From Xylanimonas ulmi (lineage in GTDB: Bacteria; Actinomycetota; Actinomycetes; Actinomycetales; Cellulomonadaceae): a DNA stretch of 64,000 bases. The notes beneath the pieces are model-generated. The model saw only the letters and a list, made by a program, of their open reading frames with translations, was not told where the DNA came from and made no database searches. Both the position numbers and the translations under genes were made by a program. This document shows positions 46,277 to 54,314 of the stretch, piece by piece (within the stretch, counting starts at the first letter, position 1; the number at the start of each line of letters is the position of its first letter). The DNA lies in contig NZ_SGWX01000001.1 in assembly GCF_004216535.1 (NCBI RefSeq), forward strand, positions 620,001-684,000, read 5' to 3'.

Positions 46277-46300
46277 GCGACCGCTCGTGGGAGACATGGC

Positions 46301-47530
46301 CTAGCCTCCGGAGGTGAGTTCGCCCCATCGGGCCAGAGCGGTCGGGCTGGTGATCTCGTCGACGCCGAGGCTGAGGGCGCCCAGAACCGGACCTTCGTCT
46401 CCGTGAAGGCCATCCAGGATGGCTGGCGTCTCGCGGCGGTGGAAGGTCATGAGCCCGTTCTGGTATCCGCGATCGAACGCCTCCGGGGCCGCGTGGCGGA
46501 TGAGCGGCGCGACACCGGCGATCGTGATCAGCTCCGGATCGTGGAGGTTCACGAGCCCGGCAATGCCTGCGCCCAGATCGTGCGCGACGAGCTCGATCGC
46601 GTGCCGCGCCGCGGGATCACTGATGACGCCGCGGGTCAGGTCACCGAGCAGCCTGGTCGCGTAGGCGACGGGGTCGTCCGGAGGCGGGTCGCCGCGGTGT
46701 CGCGCGAGCGCTCGCCCGTCGACCATGAGGTCCCAGCATCCGCGCGCGCCGCACGGGCACACGAGCTCGGGGTCTCCGAACGGGAGATGCCCATACTCTC
46801 CGCCCGCTCCTCGGGCGCCGGTCATCGGCTGCTCGTCGACCAGGAGAACGCCTCCGACTCCGACTGCGACAAGGATGTGAAGGGCCACGCGCGCCCCGCG
46901 TGCCGCGCCGGTGCGGGCTTCGGCCAGGCCGCCCAGAGTGGCGTCGTTGCCGGCGAGCAGTCGGAGCGGGGAGCTGGCGGGAAGGCCTTCGGTCAGCATG
47001 CCGAGGTCGGCCTCGCTCCATCCACGCGTCGCGAACTGCAGCAGTCGGCTGCCCGTCACCGTGCCCGCGACGACGACGGCGACCGCGCGCGCTCGTCCGC
47101 GGCTCTGCTCGGCGGCGCGAGTGACGCTCCGGGCGATCCTCGGCAGGAATTGCGCGGGCTGCTCGTCTCCGTAGAAGCCGGCCTCCACCTCGGAGGTCTC
47201 TCCGGCGAGGTCGCCGAGCAGCACCCGCCAGCCAGCGGTCCGCAGGTCGACGACGATCACGAGTGGCCCGAGCGGGTGGGCATGAAGGCTCGTCGTGGGG
47301 CGCCCTGGGCCGGACCGCGGCGCCGGATGCTCTCCGAGCAGTCGGGCGCCGCGCAGACGCTCGATCAGCTCCGTTGTCGCACCGCTCGCAAGAGACAGCC
47401 GATCCGAGGCCTCTGTCCGTGTGATCCCCGGCTCGGAGTGGACGAGGCGCAACAGTTCGGAGCCCGTAGACCAGCGTAGGCGCGCCGAGCGCGACACGGG
47501 TGAGCGAGGCGCAGCTTTCGATCGGGCCAT
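46301..47530 (-). CDS. ROK-family transcriptional regulator
   Basis: A 409-residue protein. An N-terminal winged helix (~20-75, with GITRTEASDRLSLASGATTELI) precedes a ROK sugar-kinase-like domain: IVVDLRTAGWRVLLGDLAG, AGNDATLGGLAEARTG, VGVGGVLLVDEQP, GEYGHLPFG, and the zinc cluster CPCGARGCWD. This is the NagC/XylR-like regulator architecture. The ATG at 47530 has TATATT 6 nt upstream; the ATG at 47533 is too close. It is divergent from the HAD phosphatase gene and probably controls it. Confidence 0.87.
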   Translation of the reverse strand: MARSKAAPRSPVSRSARLRWSTGSELLRLVHSEPGITRTEASDRLSLASGATTELIERLRGARLLGEHPAPRSGPGRPTTSLHAHPLGPLVIVVDLRTAGWRVLLGDLAGETSEVEAGFYGDEQPAQFLPRIARSVTRAAEQSRGRARAVAVVVAGTVTGSRLLQFATRGWSEADLGMLTEGLPASSPLRLLAGNDATLGGLAEARTGAARGARVALHILVAVGVGGVLLVDEQPMTGARGAGGEYGHLPFGDPELVCPCGARGCWDLMVDGRALARHRGDPPPDDPVAYATRLLGDLTRGVISDPAARHAIELVAHDLGAGIAGLVNLHDPELITIAGVAPLIRHAAPEAFDRGYQNGLMTFHRRETPAILDGLHGDEGPVLGALSLGVDEITSPTALARWGELTSGG

Positions 47531-47533
47531 CAT

Positions 47534-47593
47534 TCGAATATACTCGGCAAGCGAGGAAACGGCGAGAGGCTCGCATCACGCCAGGAGTTGTCC
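47534..47593. promoter_or_regulatory. divergent promoter region, ROK regulator and HAD gene
   Basis: A 60-bp divergent spacer. The minus-strand -10 TATATT (47537-47542) sits 6 nt from the ROK ATG. Toward the HAD gene there is a small dyad GCGAG-AGG-CTCGC, then GGAG as ribosome binding site. The dyad is a candidate operator. Confidence 0.5.
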
Positions 47594-48289
47594 ATGACAT
47601 CACAGCCACCCCTGCCAGGCTCTGTCGACGTCGACGCGGTGCTCTTCGACATGGACGGCACTCTCGTCGACTCGACGCGTGTGGTCGAGCGCCTGTGGCA
47701 GCAGTTCGCGACCCGGTTTGGCGTCGACGTCGCCGAACTCCTCGCGTACGCGCACGGGAGGCAGACCCAAGACACCATCGCGCGCTTCCTGCCTGCCGGC
47801 CATGACCCGGCATCCGTGACTGCGGACTTCCTGCGCGGGGAGTTGGTCGAGACGCGGGGGATCGTGGAGGTGGCCGGGGCTCGCCAACTGCTACGCGCCT
47901 TGGCTCACGCCCGTGTCGCGCTCGTGACATCGGCGCCGCGTGCGCTCGCGGAGGTGCGGATGAGCGCTGCGGGCATCCCGACTCCGGCGGTCATGGTCTG
48001 CGGTGACGATGTGGGTCGGGGCAAACCCGACCCGGAGGGATATGAGACGGCCGCCCGCCGACTCGGCACGCAACCTCGGCGGTGCCTGGTGGTCGAGGAT
48101 GCCGAGGCGGGCATCCTCGCCGGGCTCGCGGCGGGTGCGCAGGTGGTGGTCGTCGGCGACCACGCCTCGCCGACGACGACGGCACTGCCGCGGGTGCGCG
48201 ACCTGACGGCTATCGCCGTCACCACGCGTGGCGGCCGCGTCCAGGTCCGCTGGAACCACCCGACTACAAGCGCGAGGACGCACGCCTGA
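47594..48289 (+). CDS. HAD-family sugar phosphatase
   Basis: A 231-residue HAD hydrolase. Motif I is FDMDGTLVDS, motif II LVTSAPRA, and motifs III/IV are GRGKPDPEGY and VVEDAEAGI. The helical cap between motif I and II puts it in subfamily I (phosphoglycolate, glycerol- or sugar-phosphate phosphatases, YfbT-like). GGAG precedes the ATG. A ROK regulator is divergent; the substrate is probably a sugar phosphate, otherwise unknown. Confidence 0.85.
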   Translation: MTSQPPLPGSVDVDAVLFDMDGTLVDSTRVVERLWQQFATRFGVDVAELLAYAHGRQTQDTIARFLPAGHDPASVTADFLRGELVETRGIVEVAGARQLLRALAHARVALVTSAPRALAEVRMSAAGIPTPAVMVCGDDVGRGKPDPEGYETAARRLGTQPRRCLVVEDAEAGILAGLAAGAQVVVVGDHASPTTTALPRVRDLTAIAVTTRGGRVQVRWNHPTTSARTHA

Positions 48290-48319
48290 CCGAGGTCCGC
48301 CTGGCAACCGAGTGAACCG

Positions 48320-48925
48320 TCACTGCGGCGCCGTGGTCCTCGTCGTCAGGTCTGCGTCGGTGATCGCCCTGAGCACGCGGGCGGGGACGCCGACGGCGAC
48401 CACCATCGGTGGCACGTCGCGGCTGACGACGCTGCCGGCGCCGATGACCGACCCGTAACCGATGCGCACCCCCGGGAGCACGACGACGTTGCTGCCGATC
48501 CAGACCTTGTCCTCGATCACGATCGGCTCGGAGAAGCGAGCGAAGTCCACCCGGCGCGCCGGGTGCACCGGATGCCCCGTGGTCGTCAAGGTGACATTCG
48601 GGGCGATCATCACGCCGTCGCCGATCCGGATCTCCACGTCGTCGACGAAAGTGACGTTCACATTTCCGTAGAAGTCGTCGCCGATGTGCACGTTGCCTCC
48701 GAACGCCGCGCTGAACGGCGAGTTCAGGATCGTGCGCTCGCCGACTGAGGCGAAGATCGACTCCAGCAGCCCCCGCCTGCGAGCGCCATCGCTAGGAGGC
48801 GTCTGGTTGTATGCGAACACCAGGTCTGCCCGGCGTAACGGCGCCTGGAACGCCGCCTCGGACTCCGAGTAGATCAGCCCGCGCCCGATCCGCTCCAGGA
48901 CCTCACGCTCATCGGCAGTGCTCAC
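48320..48925 (-). CDS. maltose/galactoside O-acetyltransferase-type enzyme
   Basis: A 201-residue acyltransferase with a left-handed beta helix built from hexapeptide repeats (NVHIGDDFYGNVNVTF, VEIRIGDGVMIAPNVTL, VVIED-like KVWIGSNVVVLPGVRIG). The catalytic His lies in TTTGHPVHP. An N-terminal helical segment YSESEAAFQAPLRRADLVFAYN matches sugar O-acetyltransferases (Maa/LacA class). It uses acetyl-CoA. GTG start with GGAGG upstream. It is convergent with the HAD gene. Confidence 0.88.
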   Translation of the reverse strand: MSTADEREVLERIGRGLIYSESEAAFQAPLRRADLVFAYNQTPPSDGARRRGLLESIFASVGERTILNSPFSAAFGGNVHIGDDFYGNVNVTFVDDVEIRIGDGVMIAPNVTLTTTGHPVHPARRVDFARFSEPIVIEDKVWIGSNVVVLPGVRIGYGSVIGAGSVVSRDVPPMVVAVGVPARVLRAITDADLTTRTTAPQ

Positions 48926-49238
48926 TTCTCGCCCTCCTGCTCATCAGAAGCTCGGCGGCAGCGTCGACCGTCTGACGGCGACTCAACCTCGTGTCCCTTC
49001 ACGGCGCCCTCCGACGAACCAGGGAACTCGCTACGGTGTCCGGCGCGGACCCGCAACGCTCGAACTCCTCACGGGACCGTGTGCAGGGCGCCGGGGCCGC
49101 GTACGCGCCGTTTTCTCGTTGGGCGAGTATATAGGTCCGGCGAGTGTGTCGCCAGATGCGCGGCGGGCCCCGCGAGGCCGTGTGCTCGCGCGGCAGGTTC
49201 ACCCTTGACCGCCTCGGCACGGGCGAGCGAACCTGAGG
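48926..49238. other. intergenic region upstream of the HET-C-like gene
   Basis: 313 bp with no convincing gene. An AT-rich patch, TATATAGG, near 49128-49135 is the only promoter-like element reading toward the large gene, but no matching -35 is evident. The rest is GC-rich spacer. Confidence 0.45.
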
Positions 49239-52200
49239 GTGAGGATCGGGGGGACGATGCTTCTCGCCCTTGTTGCCGCAATGGCCCTGCTGAACCGCGT
49301 GACCCCGCGTTTCGGGTGGGAGGAGGCCTCGCTGGAGGAGATGCACGACGACGTCTACGTGCATCAGAACCTCACCAACCGCGCCTACCGCGAGTACGCG
49401 GCCGGACGGCCGGGTTACAACGCGTCACTGGCGCTGGAGTGGCACACCGACTACATCGACAGCTATCTGTACAACCCCTTGTTCTGGGCGGGCGGGTTCG
49501 GGTCTGGGGACGGTCTGGATCGCCTGAAGGTCGCCACCGCATTGACGCATGAGCTGGAGTCGCTGCATTTCGACGACCTGACGTCGGGCGAGCAGGTCGC
49601 GAGCATGTGGACGCGCTACCTGAGCGGGTGCGTGGCGGGGCTGTACTGGGCCGCGGAGAACGACGACGTGGCGGCGGCGCACAACATCCTCGGCGCGGCG
49701 TTCCACGCGATGCAGGACTTCTACTCGCACTCGAACTGGGTCGACAACGCCGACCGCCGGACGGTGACCTGGCACGGCGCGACGGCGCAGGTGCGGGGCG
49801 CGGGGCCGCTGTACACCGGGTCCTACGAGACGCCGAAGCACCTGACGCAGAAGCCGCACGGGCGCGTGTCGTTCGAGTGCTCACTGCTGCAGGCGTCGGG
49901 CGTCGGGCCGCTGGTCGACCTGGTCTGCGGGCCGCTGTCGCCGCTGTACCGGCAGTCGCCGTGCCAGGTGTACGAGCGGTGCGGTGACGCGGCCGCGGTG
50001 CGCACGAGCGTGCTGGGCGTTGAGCTGCCGCGCGGCCTGGTCTACCTCGACCCGCCGGGGATCGCGCTGGACAGCTCCTGGCAGGCGGAGATCGGACGCC
50101 AACTGCGCGACATCCCCCAGGGCGACCCGATCACGGCGCGCGAGCTGTTCGCGCGGGCGAAGGATCTGGCGGTGGAGTCCACCGTGTGGTGGCTGCGCAG
50201 CCTGGAGGGGGAGCTGGGCCGCGACCCGGTGACCAAGGCGTTCTGGCAGCGGGTGGTCACGGCGGACACCTACGGATCGCGCCGAGCGCAGTTCGAGGAC
50301 TTCTCCCGGCTGCCGCTCCTGTTCGTGGGTCACGGCGAGTACCCGCCCTCCGGGCGCGGCTCGGACTGGGATTGGTATCTGCGCCTGCAGATCCGCACGA
50401 GCAGCGAGACGGACTCGGGCACCAACGGATCGGTCAAGGTCCACGCCGACGGGCAAACATTTCTGCTCGACTACGCCAAGAACTCCCAGGCGATCGTCGA
50501 GTACAACGACTTCTCCACCGGAGACGTGCAGAGTTACGTCGTCGGGCCGCTGCGGCGCCTGCCGTCGTCGATCACGTTCGAGGTGGAGGGCAATGACGTC
50601 GGCGACATCCTCGGGGTGATCTGGGATGGTTTCGTCGGGGCGCTGGAGACCGTCGTCGACGCCGTGGGCGACCTGCTGCTCACCCTCATCGGCGGCCACG
50701 CCGACCACGTCGCCACGCGCAAGCTGCTGTGGGGCCCGGACGAGCTCGCCGGGATCGGGCCCGAGCCACGGCCGTTCTCCGTGTTCCTCGACGGCGATAG
50801 CGAGGGCCAGTACAACGTCTACGGGACGATCCGGCGCGGGCCCGACGACGGGCTGCCGCACCGCCATCACCGGTACGTCGTGCGCCTGGACGAGCTGGAG
50901 TGCTGGGAGGAGTCGTTCCTGCACCTGGGCCAGGGCGCGAGCGAGGAGCCGTTCCTCCTCGCCGCGCTCGTCAACCTCGCCGACCCCGACCCGCAGACCC
51001 GCGTGAACGCGTTCCGCACCCAGCCATACCCCGGCGTCGGCCGCCGTGATCGCGTGGCCATCGGCCACGAGTTCACGGCTGTGGTGCCCGACGCGGTCGG
51101 CATGCTCGCTCTGCCGATGTCGGTGTGGGAGTCCGACCACGAGACGGCGGCCGAGCGCGACCGGATCCTGCGTGAGTTCGCCGGACACACCGAGCAGGAC
51201 ACGCGCTCGTGGAGCGACCGGCTGATCGAGACCGTGGGCGCCACGTTCGGGTCCGACTGGAAGCTCGGCGGGCTCCGCGCTTTCGCGTTCACCCGTGCGC
51301 CCTTCGGGTCGCGAGCCGCCACCGTGTACCCGCCACCGGGCGACGCCGAACCCATCGAGCGGTGGGTCGACGCCGGGTCACGGCTGGAGATCGCGCTCAA
51401 CACCACCCCGCAGTGGCGCACCTGGGACCTGCCCGACGGCGCGCAGACGATCCTGGACTTCTCCGCACTGGCCGAATCGGCCTTCGCGGCCGGGGACCTG
51501 GACGATGCCACCGGCCTGGTCCAGGCGGGCGCCGACCGCCTGCGCGACATCTGGGCGCGGCACCCCGACGTGCCGTTCACGCCGGTTCTGGCGGCGGTCG
51601 CCGCGTGGCGCGGACATGCGTCACGACACCACCCGCACGACGTGCCGGGGCAGGTGGCCGCCGCCCGCAACGCATGGCTGCTCGCCGAACTCGTCGGGAG
51701 GCACCTGGTGAGCCAGCCCACACCACCGCAGGCCGAGTTGACCGCGCTGGCCGCGTCGCTGGGGCCGATCGCCTCGCTGCTGACGTTCGGCACGCCCGAC
51801 GCCGAGCCCAGCGCGGTGGCCACCCGGCTCTTGTGCGACGTCTATGACCGGATGGACGGCGATCACCGGATCGACATCGGCGTGGCGTGGGCCACACTGT
51901 CCCTGCGCCGCCACGAGACCGCGTTCCACCCCGCCGTGGCTGACCGGGACGCCGAGCTGCGCCGGCAGCGCGAGGCCGCAGGCGAGGCGCTGGCCGTCCT
52001 GCGGCCGGTCGTGACCGGGCCCGGGCTCGCATCCCATCCCGCACCGCAGTTACGCAGCGCGGCCCGTTCACTGCGCCTCCTGGTCGGCACCGCAACCTTC
52101 GGCAGTGGCGACTCCACCGACTCGGTCGAGGCCAACGACCTGGCCCAGGCGGTGTGGCCGCTGCTCGACGGCGACTTGCGGGTCGAGGCGGCCGAGACCT

Positions 52201-52829
52201 GGATGGGGCTCGCCCTGCGCCACCACGAGGTCTCCTTCCACCCCGCGTGCCCCGACGCGAAGGCCGAACAGGCCCGCCAGCGGGCGGCCGCCGCCCGGTC
52301 GTTGGCCATTCTCGAGCCCGTCGTCGAGCACCTGCCCAACCCCGCGATCAGCGACGCCCAGGTCCTGCAAGCCGCCGCCACGCTGAGGCGACTGATCGGC
52401 CTGGCCACCTTCGGCGCTCCGACGTCGGAGCCGAGCGAGCGAGCCAACGCGCGCGCACAGCAAGCCTGGCGCCTCGTCGCCGGCGACCGCCGCATCGACC
52501 GCGGCGCCACCTGGACCGACCTCGCGCTGCGCCACCACGAGATCTCCGTGCACCCCGACTGCCCCGACCCGCGAGCCGAACAGCGCAAACAGCGCGAGTC
52601 CGCCGCACACGCCGTGACCCTCCTGCTCGACGTCGCCGCCGACGCCGCCGTCACCGCCGACGCCGCCGTGGCGACCGCGCAGCGGCGCAGGCTCGACGAC
52701 GAGCTCCGGCGCGTCCAGGGACTGCTGATCTGGGGCCTTGCCGACGGGGACCCGGACGCGGCACGGCTGCGTCGGCTGCACGAGCGGGTCGGCGCGCACC
52801 TGGCGGCCCCAGGAGGCCCGCAGGGCTGA
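49239..52829 (+). CDS. large HET-C/zinc-phospholipase-like protein with PLAT-like domain and tandem repeats
   Basis: 1196 residues. An N-terminal hydrophobic segment (~5-20) probably exports or anchors it. Residues ~35-200 resemble HET-C/zinc-dependent phospholipase C: TALTHELESLHFDDL, LYWAAENDDVAAAHNILG, and AFHAMQDFYSHSNW with HGA further on, rich in His/Asp/Glu for metal binding. Residues ~377-457 look like a PLAT/LH2 beta sandwich (GTNGSVKV, DFSTGDVQSYVVGPL). A further beta region (VVRLDELECWEES) covers ~550-640. From ~786 to the end there are four helical repeats of exactly 104 residues with the core LALRHHExSxHP...DxxAExxxQRxxAA. GTG at 49239 has weak GAGGG; the ATG at 49257 is an alternative. 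I know no protein of this architecture. Confidence 0.75.
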   Translation: MRIGGTMLLALVAAMALLNRVTPRFGWEEASLEEMHDDVYVHQNLTNRAYREYAAGRPGYNASLALEWHTDYIDSYLYNPLFWAGGFGSGDGLDRLKVATALTHELESLHFDDLTSGEQVASMWTRYLSGCVAGLYWAAENDDVAAAHNILGAAFHAMQDFYSHSNWVDNADRRTVTWHGATAQVRGAGPLYTGSYETPKHLTQKPHGRVSFECSLLQASGVGPLVDLVCGPLSPLYRQSPCQVYERCGDAAAVRTSVLGVELPRGLVYLDPPGIALDSSWQAEIGRQLRDIPQGDPITARELFARAKDLAVESTVWWLRSLEGELGRDPVTKAFWQRVVTADTYGSRRAQFEDFSRLPLLFVGHGEYPPSGRGSDWDWYLRLQIRTSSETDSGTNGSVKVHADGQTFLLDYAKNSQAIVEYNDFSTGDVQSYVVGPLRRLPSSITFEVEGNDVGDILGVIWDGFVGALETVVDAVGDLLLTLIGGHADHVATRKLLWGPDELAGIGPEPRPFSVFLDGDSEGQYNVYGTIRRGPDDGLPHRHHRYVVRLDELECWEESFLHLGQGASEEPFLLAALVNLADPDPQTRVNAFRTQPYPGVGRRDRVAIGHEFTAVVPDAVGMLALPMSVWESDHETAAERDRILREFAGHTEQDTRSWSDRLIETVGATFGSDWKLGGLRAFAFTRAPFGSRAATVYPPPGDAEPIERWVDAGSRLEIALNTTPQWRTWDLPDGAQTILDFSALAESAFAAGDLDDATGLVQAGADRLRDIWARHPDVPFTPVLAAVAAWRGHASRHHPHDVPGQVAAARNAWLLAELVGRHLVSQPTPPQAELTALAASLGPIASLLTFGTPDAEPSAVATRLLCDVYDRMDGDHRIDIGVAWATLSLRRHETAFHPAVADRDAELRRQREAAGEALAVLRPVVTGPGLASHPAPQLRSAARSLRLLVGTATFGSGDSTDSVEANDLAQAVWPLLDGDLRVEAAETWMGLALRHHEVSFHPACPDAKAEQARQRAAAARSLAILEPVVEHLPNPAISDAQVLQAAATLRRLIGLATFGAPTSEPSERANARAQQAWRLVAGDRRIDRGATWTDLALRHHEISVHPDCPDPRAEQRKQRESAAHAVTLLLDVAADAAVTADAAVATAQRRRLDDELRRVQGLLIWGLADGDPDAARLRRLHERVGAHLAAPGGPQG
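51594..52829 (+). repeat. four tandem 312-bp (104-codon) repeats inside the HET-C-like gene
   Basis: The R-H-H-E anchor codons recur at 51906, 52218 and 52530, each exactly 312 bp apart; a degenerate first copy (WRGHASRHHPHD) is in register at ~51594. The DNA has diverged, so these are old protein repeats rather than recent duplications. Confidence 0.8.
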
Positions 52830-52944
52830 CGCGCGCAACCGCCGTCCGTCCTCGGATGCGAGGAGGCGCTTGCTGGACGTCGCAGGGATGGCTTGCGAAC
52901 GCCGCCCGGGGGCGAGCAGGACTCGTACTGTTGCCCGAGAGAAC

Positions 52945-52967
52945 AGTTCGTGTCGTTCTGACGAACT
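52945..52967. promoter_or_regulatory. dyad upstream of efeO, candidate regulator site
   Basis: AGTTCGT-N9-ACGAACT about 90 bp before the efeO start. It does not resemble an iron-box of the DtxR/IdeR type. The remaining 52830-53057 holds no gene. Confidence 0.35.
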
Positions 52968-53057
52968 CTCAGGAAACTTGCCCGGGGCAGCGTTATCGCC
53001 GTCGTAACTTCTCTCCGGCGCGGCCTTGAGGCCCGCAGGCGAGGGGAGACGGACACG

Positions 53058-54314
53058 ATGAGGGCACGCGCAGCGCGAAGCCGACCCGGACTCCCGCGCA
53101 CCGTGATCGTCCTGTCCGCCTCGGCCGCGGCCCTCTGCCTCGGCGCGTGCGGCGGGCCCGACGACGCCGCCGCGGTCGCCACCAGCGCCCCCGCCGTGGC
53201 GGGCACGCCCGTCGCCGCGGGCCCGGACAACTGCGGCGAGGGCTGGACCGGCGGCGCCGCCGGCGATCAGACGTTCGCCATCACGAACACGGCGACGACC
53301 AGCATGGCGGTGTACCTCCAAGACGCCCCGGCCGGCGACGCCGACGCCCGCACGTACCTCGTGGTCGACGCGATCGGCGCGGGCGCGACGACCTCCGCGT
53401 CAGTGCGACTCAACGGCGGCGCCTACCGGTTCGTGTGCCTGCAGGTGGACGAGGACATGGTCGCAGGCAAGCCCGTGACGGTCACCGGCGGCAAGGTCGC
53501 CGCAGCGACGCCCAGCATCGTGCTGCTCAGCCAGCAGGACCTCATCCCGCCCACGCAGGCCTACTCGGCGTGGGCGCTGGGCCGCGCGAGGACCCTCGCG
53601 CAGCAGGTCGCCGCTCTCGACGCCGACGCCGCGGCCGGCGACCTGGCGGCGGCCCGCCGCGACTGGCTCACCGCCCACACGACCTACGGCACGCTCGGCG
53701 CCGCCTACGGCGCGTTCGGCGACCTGGGCGACGCCATCGACGCGCTCCCGCCGCGCGGCGCGAGCGCAGCGCAGGACGAGGACCTGACCGGCTTCCGCAA
53801 GATCGAGGCGCTGCTGTGGCCGGAGCCCGGCGTGGGCTCGGGCACCGACGTCGCCCGGGCCGCGCGCCCCGCGACCCGGCAGCTCGTGGCCGACGTCGCG
53901 AGCCTGGTCACCCTGCTCCAGGACCCGCGCATGGACCCGCTGGAGCTGGGCCTACGCGCCCACGAGATCCTCGAGGACGTCCAGCGGATCACGCTCTCCG
54001 GCCGTGCCGACGGCCCATCGGGCACCACGCTCGCCGAGGTCGCCGCCGCGGTCGACGGCTCGCGGGCCGCGCTCGAGCAACTGCGCCCGCTGCTGACGGC
54101 GCAGGGCTTCGACCTCGCGCCCGACGACGACGCCCTGAACGGGCTCGCCGACACCGTCACGACCTTCGAGCACGACGACGCGGACGGTCCCGTGTGGACC
54201 TCGCGCGCCGACCTCACCCCGGCGCAGCGCGAACAGCTCGACGCGCGCCTCGACGCCGCCTTGGAGCCGCTGGCCCGGGTGGCTGCCACCACGGAGCCCA
54301 GGAGGCACTCATGA
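53058..54314 (+). CDS. efeO: EfeO-type iron-uptake lipoprotein, variant ligands
   Basis: A 418-residue exported protein. The lipobox LGAC gives Cys31. Residues ~55-150 form a cupredoxin-like beta domain (CGEGWTGGAAGDQTFAITN...GAYRFVCLQV). Residues ~165-400 form the M75/imelysin helical domain (AYSAWALGRARTLAQQVAALDAD; LGAAYGAFGDLGDAID; GFRKIEALLWP). In typical actinobacterial EfeO the first motif reads H-x-T-Y-E and the second GFHRLE; here they are HTTYG and GFRKIE, so two expected metal ligands are replaced (comparison from memory). It is coupled to efeB by ATGA. No efeU gene is present. Confidence 0.8.
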   Translation: MRARAARSRPGLPRTVIVLSASAAALCLGACGGPDDAAAVATSAPAVAGTPVAAGPDNCGEGWTGGAAGDQTFAITNTATTSMAVYLQDAPAGDADARTYLVVDAIGAGATTSASVRLNGGAYRFVCLQVDEDMVAGKPVTVTGGKVAAATPSIVLLSQQDLIPPTQAYSAWALGRARTLAQQVAALDADAAAGDLAAARRDWLTAHTTYGTLGAAYGAFGDLGDAIDALPPRGASAAQDEDLTGFRKIEALLWPEPGVGSGTDVARAARPATRQLVADVASLVTLLQDPRMDPLELGLRAHEILEDVQRITLSGRADGPSGTTLAEVAAAVDGSRAALEQLRPLLTAQGFDLAPDDDALNGLADTVTTFEHDDADGPVWTSRADLTPAQREQLDARLDAALEPLARVAATTEPRRHS

